Origin: Pseudomonas sp. KU43P | GTDB taxonomy: Bacteria; Pseudomonadota; Gammaproteobacteria; Pseudomonadales; Pseudomonadaceae | DNA: 64,000 nt | Assembly (NCBI RefSeq): GCF_033095865.1 | Contig: NZ_AP019365.1 | Location: 4,747,501 to 4,811,500 of the forward strand | Reading direction: 5' to 3' | Shown here: positions 34,209 through 42,543 of the stretch, in pieces | Numbering within the stretch: position 1 is the stretch's first letter | Layout of the letters: every line of letters starts with the position of its first letter | Made by a program: the position numbers and the translations under genes | Notes under the pieces: model-generated | Seen by the model: only the letters and a program-made list of their open reading frames with translations | Told to the model about the DNA's origin: nothing | The model's database searches: none

Positions 34209-35084
34209 ATGAAACGACTTCCTCCCCTCCCCGCCCTGCACACGTTTCTGGTTACTGCACAGCACTGCAATTTCACCCGCGCCGCCCAGCAATTGCATAT
34301 CACCCAGGGTGCGGTCAGCCGGCAGATCGCCGGGCTCGAAGAACACCTGGGTTACGCCCTGTTCCAGCGCCAGGCCCGTGGGCTAAGCCTGACGCGCGAG
34401 GGGCAGGACTGGCTGCCACGCGTACAACAGGTGTTTGCGCTCATCGAACAAGGGGTGCGCGAGGTGGGTGGGCGCAGCGCCACGTTGCAGCTCAAGGCAC
34501 CGACCTGTGTGATGCGCTGGCTGCTGCCACGCCTGATGGAATGGCAGGCGCAGCGGCCGGACGTGCCGGTGGAGCTGACCACCACGGTGCAGCATGGCGT
34601 GGATTTTCGCCGCGAAGGGTTCGATGCAGCGGTGGTCTATGGCGAAGCGCCGAACCATGGGCTGCATGTGCGCAAGCTGTTCGATGAGCAGCTCACCCCA
34701 GTGTGTGCACCATCGCTGCTGGCGGGGCCTGCGCCGCTGGTGGCGATCGACGACCTGAAGCGCCATATGTTGCTGCACCCCTCGCGAGATGAGCACGACT
34801 GGCGCCTATGGTTACAGGCCGCTAGCGCAACCCTGGATGGCCAAGGGCCCAGGCAGCATTTCGAAACCCTGGACATGGCGATGGCGATGGCCTCCCAGGG
34901 GACTGGAGTAGCTATTGGCGACTGGGCGTTGATTGGCGACGACTTGAGAAATGGCAGGTTGTGCATGCCGTTTGGGCTCAAGGTGCTGACGGGCAAGGCC
35001 TACTATCTAGCCTACCAGGCCAGGAATGTGCCGGCTGGGTTGGTCGAGTTGATGGACTGGCTGCAGAGCCGGGCGGAACAGTGA
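34209..35084 (+). CDS. LysR-family regulator, GcvA-like
   Basis: This 291-residue LysR-type regulator has an N-terminal winged helix (ALHTFLVTAQHCNFTRAAQQLHITQGAVSRQIAGLEEHLG) and a C-terminal effector domain with the GcvA-like pattern FRREGFDAAVVYGEAP. It lies divergent to the TPP decarboxylase across 115 bp, the normal layout for a LysR regulator and its target. I see no clear T-N11-A dyad in that gap. A REP pair lies just after the stop. Confidence 0.88.
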   Translation: MKRLPPLPALHTFLVTAQHCNFTRAAQQLHITQGAVSRQIAGLEEHLGYALFQRQARGLSLTREGQDWLPRVQQVFALIEQGVREVGGRSATLQLKAPTCVMRWLLPRLMEWQAQRPDVPVELTTTVQHGVDFRREGFDAAVVYGEAPNHGLHVRKLFDEQLTPVCAPSLLAGPAPLVAIDDLKRHMLLHPSRDEHDWRLWLQAASATLDGQGPRQHFETLDMAMAMASQGTGVAIGDWALIGDDLRNGRLCMPFGLKVLTGKAYYLAYQARNVPAGLVELMDWLQSRAEQ

Positions 35085-35090
35085 AGGCCT

Positions 35091-35156
35091 CTCGCGGATA
35101 AATCCGCTCCTACAGGTTCGGTGCAGGCCTTGTAGGAGCGGATTTATCCGCGAAAG
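35091..35156. repeat. REP inverted pair
   Basis: Arms at 35091-35114 and 35131-35156 (core GCGGATAAATCCGC, flank CTCCTACA) are inverse copies around a 16-nt loop. It separates the convergent LysR gene and the NAD(P)-binding protein gene. Confidence 0.88.
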
Positions 35157-35163
35157 CGACAAC

Positions 35164-35778
35164 TCAATACCCGACGGTAAACCGCTGCCGCGAATGCGCC
35201 GGTTTCTCCAGCTCATCGATCATCGCAATCGCATAGTCTGCGAAGCTGATCCAGCTCTTGCCGTCGGCCCCGATCAGCAAATGATCCTTGCCCAAGGTGT
35301 AATGCCCTGTGCGCTCCCCTTCGACAAACTCCGCCGACGGCGACAGGAAGGTCCAGTCCAGGTTCTGTTCCTGACGCAACTGCTCGAGAAAAAGCACCCC
35401 GGCACTGGCTTCGGCCTTGTACGCCTCCGGAAAGTCCGGGCTGTCGATGACCCGATGCCCTGAAGGCAACAGCAGGCTTCCCGCACCGCCCACTACCAGC
35501 AGCCGCTTGACCCCGGCGCGCTTGACCGGTTCGATGATCGCGTGCGGCGTAATGGTGGCGAAATGCGCCGCGCTCAGCACCGCATCCACTCCCGCTACCG
35601 CCTTCTGCAGCGCCGCGCTGTCGGTGACATCCAGTGCCTGAACCTCGACGCCTTCACGTCCCGACAGCCGTGAAGGGTTGCGAGCAATGGCCAGTACGCT
35701 GTGCCCGCGACGCAAAGCCTCTTCCAGCAACTGGCTGCCGGCACGGCCGGTAGCTCCGATGATTGCAATCTTGCTCAT
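35164..35778 (-). CDS. NAD(P)-binding Rossmann protein (atypical SDR)
   Basis: This 204-residue atypical short-chain dehydrogenase-like protein starts with a dinucleotide-binding loop IAIIGATGRAGSQLLEEALRRGH and ALDVTDSAALQKAVAGVDAVLSA, like NmrA and YwnB-type proteins. The classical YxxxK pair is absent, so it may sense redox or reduce a small substrate such as flavin or quinone. The ATG at 35778 has GGAG 8 bases upstream. It lies 28 bp after the metallo-beta-lactamase-fold gene on the same strand, so they are probably co-transcribed. Confidence 0.8.
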   Translation of the reverse strand: MSKIAIIGATGRAGSQLLEEALRRGHSVLAIARNPSRLSGREGVEVQALDVTDSAALQKAVAGVDAVLSAAHFATITPHAIIEPVKRAGVKRLLVVGGAGSLLLPSGHRVIDSPDFPEAYKAEASAGVLFLEQLRQEQNLDWTFLSPSAEFVEGERTGHYTLGKDHLLIGADGKSWISFADYAIAMIDELEKPAHSRQRFTVGY

Positions 35779-35806
35779 GGGAAACACTCCAATCAGGTGA
35801 ACGGAA

Positions 35807-36682
35807 TTACCACTTCATCTCGCCCTTGGCGACCTTGGCGCTCAGCTCCAGCGAGCTTTCATCGGCCAGGCCGGGGTAACGCTTGTTCATTGCCGCAATC
35901 AAGGCGCCGGCATCTTTCGCCTTGGCGGTTTCACGATCGAAGTCGCGAATGTAGTTCGCGGTGAAGCGCACCGCCTCCAGCGAACGACTGCTCTGGCCCA
36001 TGTAATGGCCGGGTATCACCGTGCGCGGTGCCAGCTTTTCGATCTGCGCCAGCGTGCCGAGCCAGTCGGCATGGGACTTGGGGGACTGGGTGTCGGCCAT
36101 CCATACATGGATGTTCTCTGCCACGACGACACCACCGACCACGGCCTTGATCGACGGAATCCACACGAAACTGCGCTCAGGCTGCGGACCGTCCAGGCCG
36201 ATCACTTCCAAGGCCTGGCCTTCCAGCATCAGCCGGTCGCCATCGAGCACCTGCGGTACCCTCAGCCGCGCAGGTTTGTCGGCGCCCATCTGCGGGCCCC
36301 AGTAGGCAAGCTTGGCGTCCATGGTCTGGCGAATATGCGCCACCGTGGCTGCCGAGGCGAGCACCTTGGCATCAGGGAAGGCCTGGGTCAGGGTGTCGAG
36401 GCCAAAGTAGTAATCCGGGTCGCCATGGCTGATGTAGATGGTCGTCAGCTGCTTGCCGCTGGCACGCAGGCGCTGTACCAGCTGTTCAGCCTGGGCCTTG
36501 CCGAACTGGGCATCGACCAGGATGGCGTCCCTTTCCCCTGCAACGATCACCGAGCTGACCGGAAAGATCGCTTCATGCCCGGGATTGTAGACCTCAAGGT
36601 ACAGTGGCTCGGCAGCCATCACCGGACCGGACAGACAAACACAGGCAAGCAACCAACCGCGCAAGGGTGTGAAAACAGACAT
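35807..36682 (-). CDS. Exported metallo-beta-lactamase-fold protein with altered metal site
   Basis: This 291-residue periplasmic protein has a signal peptide (LRGWLLACVCLSGPVMA before AEP). The MBL fold is shown by ILVDAQFGKAQAEQLVQRLR, YISHGDPDYYFGL and VIPGHYMG. The canonical HxHxDH is changed to HGDPDY, so the second and last histidines are replaced, which alters or removes one zinc site. The function is unknown; hydrolase, detoxification or binding roles are possible. It is divergent from a LysR gene with a clean T-N11-A dyad between them, and is followed by the NAD(P)-binding gene. Confidence 0.82.
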   Translation of the reverse strand: MSVFTPLRGWLLACVCLSGPVMAAEPLYLEVYNPGHEAIFPVSSVIVAGERDAILVDAQFGKAQAEQLVQRLRASGKQLTTIYISHGDPDYYFGLDTLTQAFPDAKVLASAATVAHIRQTMDAKLAYWGPQMGADKPARLRVPQVLDGDRLMLEGQALEVIGLDGPQPERSFVWIPSIKAVVGGVVVAENIHVWMADTQSPKSHADWLGTLAQIEKLAPRTVIPGHYMGQSSRSLEAVRFTANYIRDFDRETAKAKDAGALIAAMNKRYPGLADESSLELSAKVAKGEMKW

Positions 36683-36751
36683 CGCTAACATCCGCATGTA
36701 AATGAATGGTTCACAGCTTAGTTGCCCGATCCATGACAAAAAATGCGATGC

Positions 36752-36772
36752 TCAGACATAGTTTGTTTCTGA
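36752..36772. promoter_or_regulatory. LysR-type T-N11-A operator
   Basis: TCAGA and TCTGA are separated by 11 bases, a textbook LysR dyad, located between the MBL-fold gene (starts 36682) and the divergent LysR gene (starts 36786). It predicts autoregulation and control of the MBL gene. Confidence 0.7.
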
Positions 36773-36785
36773 AATCGGGCAAATC

Positions 36786-37685
36786 ATGGACCGTCTCAAC
36801 GCCATGCGCGTCTTCGTCACCGTCGTCGACCTGGGCAGCCAGTCGGCAGCGGCGGATCACCTGCAACTATCGCGGCCAGTGGTATCACGCTATCTGGCGG
36901 AACTGGAGGATTGGGTCGGCGCACGGTTGATGCAGCGCACCACGCGCAAGCTGAGCCTGACTGCCGCTGGCCAGCAGACCCTGCCCCGCTGCCGGCAACT
37001 GCTGGAGCTTGCCGGCGACCTGCAAGCCGCCGTGCGCCAACCGGACGACGCCCCTCGTGGCGAATTGCGCATCAGTGTCAGCACCTCGTTCGGCCAAGCA
37101 CAGCTGGTGGACGCGGTGGCCGAGTACGTGCGGCGCTACCCCGGCGTGAAGGTTGAACTGCAGATGCTCGACCGTACGGTGAACTTGGTGGACGAGCGGA
37201 TCGACCTGGCGATACGCACCAGCAATGATCTGGACCCCAACCTCATCGCCCGGCGCCTGACCGTGTGCCGTTCGGTGGTGTGTGCGTCACCGGCCTACCT
37301 GCGCGAACACGGCACGCCGCAGCGGGTCGAGCAACTGAGCCGGCATAATTGCCTGACCCACGCCTACTTCGGCCACAGCCTCTGGCACTTCGAAGTGGAT
37401 GGGCAACAAATCGCGGTGCCGGTGGACGGCAACATCAGCGCCAACGAAGCGATGACATTACAAAAGGCGGCGCTGGCTGGCGCGGGGATCGCCATGCTGC
37501 CGACCTACCAGGCCGCCACCGCCTTGCACAGCGGCGAACTGGTGCGCCTGGTGCCCGAGGCGCGGCCACGGGAGCTGAATTTGAATGCGGTGTACACGTC
37601 TCGCAAGCACATGCCGGCAACCTTGCGCAGCATGCTGGACTTTCTGGCGCAGCGGTTCACCGACGAGCCGGAGTGGGACCGCTAG
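36786..37685 (+). CDS. LysR-family regulator
   Basis: This 299-residue protein has a classical N-terminal winged helix (MDRLNAMRVFVTVVDLGSQSAAADHLQLSRPVVSRYLAELEDWVGARL) and a CrgA-like effector domain (RGELRISVSTSFGQAQLVDAVAEYVRRYPGVKVEL, DLAIRTSNDLDPNLIARRL). It begins 104 bp from the divergent MBL-fold gene, with an LysR dyad in between, so it most likely controls that gene and the NAD(P)-binding gene. The effector is unknown. Confidence 0.9.
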   Translation: MDRLNAMRVFVTVVDLGSQSAAADHLQLSRPVVSRYLAELEDWVGARLMQRTTRKLSLTAAGQQTLPRCRQLLELAGDLQAAVRQPDDAPRGELRISVSTSFGQAQLVDAVAEYVRRYPGVKVELQMLDRTVNLVDERIDLAIRTSNDLDPNLIARRLTVCRSVVCASPAYLREHGTPQRVEQLSRHNCLTHAYFGHSLWHFEVDGQQIAVPVDGNISANEAMTLQKAALAGAGIAMLPTYQAATALHSGELVRLVPEARPRELNLNAVYTSRKHMPATLRSMLDFLAQRFTDEPEWDR

Positions 37686-37690
37686 CCTTT

Positions 37691-37718
37691 GGCGCCGTTC
37701 ACCTGGCAGAACGGCGCC
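37691..37718. terminator. Hairpin between convergent genes
   Basis: GGCGCCGTTC and GAACGGCGCC form a perfect 10-bp stem with an 8-nt loop just after the LysR stop and before the convergent oxaloacetate-decarboxylase-family gene. There is no U-tract on either side. Confidence 0.65.
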
Positions 37719-37725
37719 GAGCCTG

Positions 37726-38595
37726 TCATTCCTCGACGCTCATGTACTCCTTGGCCCAGCGGATGTAGTCCTCAGGCTGGGTGTAGGTGTGCGAGAGCTC
37801 GGTGGCGCTGAGGTTCTCGGACTTGTTCTGCTGGCCACGCTGCAGGCGCAGGCAGTCGTAGGTGGCCTTGATCGCGGCGAAATACGCGGCGTGGCCGTCG
37901 ACCACGATACGTACGCCCAGGCGCGCCAGGCGCTCGTCGTCGCGCAGGTTGGGGTTGGCGTAGGTCACCAGCATCAGCGGCACGGTCAGGTGCTCTGCGA
38001 TCTGCTCCAGTTGCTCGAAGTCTTTCACTCCGACCATGCAGATACCGTCGGCGCCGGCCTTCTGATAGCTCTGGGTACGCACGATGATTTCTTCGGTGCT
38101 GAGCACCCCGGCATTGGTACGGGCGATGATCGACAGCGAGGAATCGACCCGTGCCTCCAGCGCTGCGCGGATCTTGCCGACACCCTCCTCGACCGGGATC
38201 AGGTCGGTGGACTTGCGCCCGAACTGGGCCGGCAGCAGGGTATCTTCGATGGTCAGCGCCGCCACGCCGGCTCGCTCCAGCTCGATGACCGTGCGCATCA
38301 CGTTGAGCGCATTGCCGTAACCGTGGTCGGCATCGGCAAGCACAGGCAATTGAGCCACACGGCCGATACGGGTGGCCTGCTCGACGAATTCACTGAGGGT
38401 GATCAGGGCGAAGTCTGGCGCTGCCAGCACCTGCAACGAAGCGACCGAACCGCCCAGAATGCCGACTTCGAAGCCCAGGTCAGCGGCGATGCGTGCCGAC
38501 ATCGGATCGAACACCGAGGCCGTGTGATAGCAGGAACCTGAAGCGAGCAACTCGCGGAAGGCAAAACGCAGATCTTGATGGGAAGCCTTGGGCAT
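37726..38595 (-). CDS. Oxaloacetate decarboxylase / isocitrate lyase-PEP mutase family
   Basis: This 289-residue TIM-barrel enzyme of the PEP mutase/isocitrate lyase superfamily contains [44 protein letters not shown], with the metal-binding Asp residues and the family loop, and [16 protein letters not shown]. It matches the P. aeruginosa PA4872 type, which decarboxylates oxaloacetate to pyruvate, rather than true isocitrate lyases, because the KKCGH motif is absent. The ATG at 38595 follows GGAG. It sits alone with an unusually long, structured upstream region. Confidence 0.85.
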   Translation of the reverse strand: MPKASHQDLRFAFRELLASGSCYHTASVFDPMSARIAADLGFEVGILGGSVASLQVLAAPDFALITLSEFVEQATRIGRVAQLPVLADADHGYGNALNVMRTVIELERAGVAALTIEDTLLPAQFGRKSTDLIPVEEGVGKIRAALEARVDSSLSIIARTNAGVLSTEEIIVRTQSYQKAGADGICMVGVKDFEQLEQIAEHLTVPLMLVTYANPNLRDDERLARLGVRIVVDGHAAYFAAIKATYDCLRLQRGQQNKSENLSATELSHTYTQPEDYIRWAKEYMSVEE

Positions 38596-38625
38596 GATCA
38601 CTCCGCTAAAAAGGTGAAAATAGAA

Positions 38626-38673
38626 CGGTTGCTACCGACCCCTGAATCGGGTCTACCTGACCTGTTCCAACCG
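38626..38673 (-). ncRNA. Candidate leader RNA structure I
   Basis: CGGTTG (38626-38631) pairs with CAACCG (38668-38673), and inside it GACCC (38637-38641) pairs with GGGTC (38649-38653). It lies 30 bp upstream of the oxaloacetate-decarboxylase-family start, in the expected leader of that gene. A riboswitch or attenuator is possible; no known class was recognised. Confidence 0.4.
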
Positions 38674-38705
38674 TCGCCATCTGGGCGGTCATGCTCGACA
38701 TGCAG

Positions 38706-38798
38706 GCAGAGGAATAAAAGGTGTGGGAGACAGCGACACGAAAACCGGCGGCTATTTATTGCACCATGCTGGTGCGAGCCCCGGTTTTCAGCCTCTGC
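38706..38798 (-). ncRNA. Candidate leader RNA structure II (nested stems)
   Basis: Nested complementary pairs: outer GCAGAGG (38706-38712) with CCTCTGC (38792-38798); middle GAAAACCGG (38740-38748) with CCGGTTTTC (38781-38789), extended by GGCT with AGCC; inner GCACC with GGTGC (38761-38775). The chance of such nesting is low. It could be part of the leader of the oxaloacetate-decarboxylase-family gene or an independent small RNA on either strand. Confidence 0.45.
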
Positions 38799-38914
38799 GG
38801 TAAAGCCACGATATCACGCGGCCATGCAGCACTGGATGAATGCGCCAATGCCGATCTTGCATAGGGGATGCAGATAGTACATAGGGAGCTACCTAAGTCG
38901 GGTTACAATTCAAC

Positions 38915-38947
38915 GGCCCCTTCGCGGGGCAAGCCCTCCAAGGGGCC
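38915..38947 (+). promoter_or_regulatory. Hairpin in the leader of the DHA2 exporter
   Basis: GGCCCCTT and AAGGGGCC (8 bp) enclose a 17-nt loop about 40 nt before the GTG start, downstream of a TACAAT-type -10. It may act as an attenuator or simply structure the leader. Confidence 0.45.
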
Positions 38948-38984
38948 ACTACAGGCACCCAACAGCCGATGACAAGGTAATCCC

Positions 38985-40436
38985 GTGACCGCCGCCCTGC
39001 CCCCCACCGTCCTGCGCAATGTGCTCACCGCGTTGATGCTGGCCATCTTCCTCGGCGCCCTCGACCAGACCATCGTTGCCGTCTCCCTGCCCGCCATTTC
39101 AGCCCAGTTCAACGACGTCGGCCTGCTGGCCTGGGTCATCTCCGGCTACATGGTTGCGATGACCGTGGCCGTGCCCATCTACGGCAAGCTCGGCGACCTG
39201 TATGGCCGGCGGCGCATGATCCTCACCGGCATCAGCCTGTTCACCCTGGCCTCGATCGCCTGTGCGCTGGCCCAGGACATGCAGCAACTGGTACTTGCGC
39301 GGGTACTGCAAGGCATTGGTGCGGGCGGCATGGTTTCGGTGAGCCAGGCAATCATCGGCGACTTCGTGCCCCCGCGCGAGCGTGGCCGCTACCAGGGTTA
39401 TTTCAGCAGCATGTACGCCGTGGCCAGCGTGGCCGGGCCGGTGCTCGGCGGCTGGCTGACGGAGTACCTGTCGTGGCGCTGGGTATTTTGGATCAACCTG
39501 CCCCTGGGGCTGGTTGCCTTGTATGCCATTCGCCGAGCGCTGGCCGGCATGCCGGTGCAACGCCGCGAAGCGCGGGTGGACTATCTGGGCGCCCTGCTGC
39601 TGATCCTCGGCCTGGGCAGCCTGCTGCTGGGCATCACCCTGGTCGGCCAAGGCCATGCCTGGACCGCATTGCCTGTGCTGGCCCTGTTCGGCTGTGCCGG
39701 CCTTGGCCTGGTACTCTTCATCAGCCATGAGCGGCGCTGCCAGGAACCTTTGCTGCCACTCAACCTGTTTGGCAACCGGGTCGCCGTGCTGTGCTGGGGC
39801 GTGATCTTCTTCGCCAGCTTCCAGTCGATCTCGCTGACCATGCTGATGCCCCTGCGCTACCAGGGAATTACCGGTGCCGGCGCCGACAGCGCAGCACTGC
39901 ACCTGCTACCTCTGGCCATCGGGCTGCCCATCGGCGCCTTCACCGGTGGGCGCATGACCAGCTTCACCGGGCGCTTCAAACCGCAGATTCTGGCTGGCGC
40001 GATTTTGATGCCGATCGCCATCTTCGCCATGGCCATCACCCCACCGCAGTCGGCGCTGCTAAGCGGCGTGTTCATGCTGTTGGTCGGAATTGCCTGTGGC
40101 TTGCAGTTCCCTACTTCGCTGGTAGGCACCCAGAGCGCGGTCGACATCAAAGATATCGGCGTGGCCACCAGCACCACCAACCTGTTCCGTTCGCTGGGCG
40201 GTGCCATGGGCGTGGCCTGCATGTCCAGCCTGTTGCTGGCACTGCTGCATCAGGGTGGGCTTGAAGTGCTGGGTAACCCGTTGCTGGGGAGTTTGCAGGC
40301 GGGCGCGCCCGAACCTGCGATGCAGGTGCGGCTGCTGGACACCTTCCGCCACCTGCTGATGGGTAGCGCCGTGGCGTCCTTGCTTGGGCTGGTCGCCGCG
40401 GCGGCTTTGCCTGATAAGCAACTGCGAGGACGCTGA
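38985..40436 (+). CDS. DHA2 (EmrB/QacA) family MFS drug exporter
   Basis: This 483-residue inner-membrane protein has about 14 helices. Helix 1 has GALDQTIVAVSLPAISAQF (the DHA2 motif D1), the loop 2-3 motif is GKLGDLYGRRRM, and motif C in helix 5 is VASVAGPVLGGWLTEYLSWRWVFWINLPLG. It is predicted to export toxic compounds by proton antiport. The start codon is GTG at 38985, preceded by AAGG. It is convergent with ttgR, across a hairpin. No dedicated regulator is adjacent. Confidence 0.9.
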   Translation: MTAALPPTVLRNVLTALMLAIFLGALDQTIVAVSLPAISAQFNDVGLLAWVISGYMVAMTVAVPIYGKLGDLYGRRRMILTGISLFTLASIACALAQDMQQLVLARVLQGIGAGGMVSVSQAIIGDFVPPRERGRYQGYFSSMYAVASVAGPVLGGWLTEYLSWRWVFWINLPLGLVALYAIRRALAGMPVQRREARVDYLGALLLILGLGSLLLGITLVGQGHAWTALPVLALFGCAGLGLVLFISHERRCQEPLLPLNLFGNRVAVLCWGVIFFASFQSISLTMLMPLRYQGITGAGADSAALHLLPLAIGLPIGAFTGGRMTSFTGRFKPQILAGAILMPIAIFAMAITPPQSALLSGVFMLLVGIACGLQFPTSLVGTQSAVDIKDIGVATSTTNLFRSLGGAMGVACMSSLLLALLHQGGLEVLGNPLLGSLQAGAPEPAMQVRLLDTFRHLLMGSAVASLLGLVAAAALPDKQLRGR

Positions 40437-40471
40437 GTGTTTAATTCCCCCTTAATGAACAAGGGAAACAC
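40437..40471. terminator. Bidirectional terminator-like hairpin
   Basis: GTGTTT pairs with AAACAC and, within it, CCCTT pairs with AAGGG, between the convergent exporter gene and ttgR. Confidence 0.6.
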
Positions 40472-40495
40472 TTCCTCACAATCCTTAACAAAGTG

Positions 40496-41128
40496 TCATT
40501 TGCGCAGGGCGGGGCTCAAGCGCAGCATATCCAGCCCGGTGTCGACCCATTTTTCGGCATCGCGCAGCAGCTCGAAGCTGTCCGGTAGCAGCAACCAGCG
40601 CCCGATCAAGCCATCGACATAGGCAAACAGGGCCACCGCCGCGCGCTCTACATCCAGCCCGGCGGGTAACTGCTCACGGCGCACGGCATTGGCCAAGGCC
40701 AGCGTAATGCCCTCGTGGCAATCCAGCACCGCGCCCTGGCGCTGCTGGCGAATTTCACACATGTCATCGGTGAACTCGCACTTGTGATGCAGGATTTCAT
40801 TGATACGCCGGGTTCGGGCGTCGAGCACCAGCTCGTTGAACACTTGCAGCAGCAGCTTGCGCATGCAGCCAAGCGGGTCCAGTTCGTCCTCGCTTTCGCT
40901 TGCACGCGCCAGGTGGTCATGGGTTTCGTGCAGGCTGTCGAGCAACGCCTGCACCAGCTCGGCCTTGTTGTTGAAATGCCAATAGATAGCACCTCGGGTA
41001 ACCCCCGCCAGTTCGGCGATGTCGGCCAGTGTGGTACGCGCAACCCCGCGCTTGTAGAAGGCCTTTTCCGCCGCCTCGATGATTTGGGCGCGGGTTTCCT
41101 GGGCTTCTTCTTTGGTTCGACGGACCAT
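40496..41128 (-). CDS. ttgR: TetR-family repressor TtgR
   Basis: TtgR represses the divergent ttgABC operon and is released by antibiotics and plant phenolics. The 210-residue protein begins with a TetR helix-turn-helix ([40 protein letters not shown]) and has the multidrug-binding helical domain; it differs from the TtgR of P. putida DOT-T1E at only some positions, as I recall that sequence. It is divergent from ttgA across 257 bp, which contains the operator. Confidence 0.96.
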   Translation of the reverse strand: MVRRTKEEAQETRAQIIEAAEKAFYKRGVARTTLADIAELAGVTRGAIYWHFNNKAELVQALLDSLHETHDHLARASESEDELDPLGCMRKLLLQVFNELVLDARTRRINEILHHKCEFTDDMCEIRQQRQGAVLDCHEGITLALANAVRREQLPAGLDVERAAVALFAYVDGLIGRWLLLPDSFELLRDAEKWVDTGLDMLRLSPALRK

Positions 41129-41259
41129 GGCAGTACAACCTCATCAGGGCCCGCATGCACTTCGCCTGCGGGGAATCCGCCGGGTGTACCTCTGCAGGGT
41201 ACCTACCGGATGGGCTAATCGAGGGCCGGGGTAGTCATCAGCTACCACCCGAGCGCTAT

Positions 41260-41281
41260 TTACAAACAACCGTGAATGTAA
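41260..41281. promoter_or_regulatory. TtgR operator / ttgA promoter
   Basis: TTACA (41260-41264) and TGTAA (41277-41281) form the imperfect dyad of the TtgR operator (consensus TTACA-N12-TGTAA) upstream of ttgA. The AT-rich block to 41310 (GTATATTC, AGCTATTTATCC) covers the two overlapping promoters. Confidence 0.82.
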
Positions 41282-41385
41282 GTATATTCGTTAGTAAGCT
41301 ATTTATCCACCGGATAGATTTTTTTCTGACAAGACTCTTCCATTACTCTTGAGCGTCTCCCTGCTCTAGCGACCCGAGGATCCTC

Positions 41386-42540
41386 ATGCAATTCAAGCCA
41401 GCCGTTACCGCTCTGGTTTCCGCCGTCGCCCTGGCAACCCTGCTAAGTGGCTGTAAGAAAGAAGAAGCCGCGCCTGCAGCGCAAGCTCCTCTGGTCGGCG
41501 TCGTTACCTTGCAACCGCAAGCCTTCACCCTGACGTCCGAGCTGCCGGGTCGCACCAGCGCCTTCCGGGTCGCCGAAGTGCGTCCGCAGGTCAATGGCAT
41601 CATTCTCAAGCGCCTGTTCAAGGAAGGCAGCGACGTCAAGGAAGGGCAGCAGCTCTACCAGATCGACTCTGCGGTGTACGAGGCCACCCTGGCCAACGCC
41701 CAGGCCAACCTGCAGGCGACCCGCTCGCTGGCCGAGCGCTACAAGCAGCTGATCGACGAGCAAGCCGTTTCCAAGCAGGAGTACGACGACGCCAATGCCA
41801 AACGATTGCAGGCCGAGGCTTCGCTCAAGAGCGCCCAGATCGACCTGCGTTACACCAAGGTGCTGGCGCCGATCAGTGGTCGCATCGGCCGCTCCTCGTT
41901 CACCGAAGGTGCACTGGTGAGCAACGGCCAGGCCAACGCCATGGCCACCATCCAGCAGCTCGACCCGATCTACGTCGACGTCACCCAGTCCACCGCCGAG
42001 CTGCTCAAGCTGCGCCGTGACCTGGAGAGCGGCCAGCTGCAGAAGGCCGGCGACAACGCCGCCTCGGTACAGCTGGTGCTGGAAGACGGCAGCCTGTTCA
42101 AACAGGAAGGCCGCCTGGAGTTCTCGGAAGTCGCGGTCGACGAGACCACCGGCTCCGTCACCCTGCGCGCGATCTTCCCCAACCCCGAGCACACCTTGCT
42201 GCCCGGCATGTTCGTGCATGCGCGGCTCAAGGCCGGGGTCAACAGCAACGCCATCCTGGCCCCGCAGCAGGGTGTGACCCGTGACCTCAAGGGTGCCCCT
42301 ACCGCGCTGGTGGTCAACCAGGAGAACAAGGTCGAGCTGCGCCAGCTCAAGGCCAGCCGTACCCTGGGCAGCGACTGGCTGATCGAGGAAGGCCTCAACC
42401 CGGGCGACCGCCTGATCACCGAAGGCCTGCAATACGTGCGCCCTGGCGTCGAGGTCAAGGTAAGCGATGCCACCAACGTCAAGAAGCCGGGCAGCCCTGA
42501 TCAGGCCAACGCGGCCAAAGCAGACGCCAAAGCGGAGTAA
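41386..42540 (+). CDS. ttgA: RND efflux periplasmic adaptor TtgA
   Basis: This 384-residue membrane-fusion lipoprotein of the TtgABC pump (MexA homologue) has a signal with lipobox LLSGC and Cys24 as the lipidated residue. A barrel-sandwich lipoyl segment (VRPQVNGIILKRLFKEGSDVKEGQQLYQID), an alpha-helical hairpin (ANAQANLQATRSLAERYKQL... QAVSKQEYDDANAKRLQAEASL) and a beta-barrel follow. It links the inner-membrane pump TtgB to the outer-membrane channel TtgC. It is the first gene of ttgABC, 3 bp before ttgB. Confidence 0.96.
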   Translation: MQFKPAVTALVSAVALATLLSGCKKEEAAPAAQAPLVGVVTLQPQAFTLTSELPGRTSAFRVAEVRPQVNGIILKRLFKEGSDVKEGQQLYQIDSAVYEATLANAQANLQATRSLAERYKQLIDEQAVSKQEYDDANAKRLQAEASLKSAQIDLRYTKVLAPISGRIGRSSFTEGALVSNGQANAMATIQQLDPIYVDVTQSTAELLKLRRDLESGQLQKAGDNAASVQLVLEDGSLFKQEGRLEFSEVAVDETTGSVTLRAIFPNPEHTLLPGMFVHARLKAGVNSNAILAPQQGVTRDLKGAPTALVVNQENKVELRQLKASRTLGSDWLIEEGLNPGDRLITEGLQYVRPGVEVKVSDATNVKKPGSPDQANAAKADAKAE

Positions 42541-42543
42541 ACC

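Larger units (their letters stand above)
38596..38984. promoter_or_regulatory. 389-bp divergent gap with several hairpins
   Basis: The gap separates the oxaloacetate-decarboxylase-family gene and the DHA2 exporter. It contains the two nested hairpin structures listed separately on the left side, a hairpin in the exporter leader, and a TACAAT -10-like element at 38904-38909. The rest shows nothing I can name. Confidence 0.6.
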
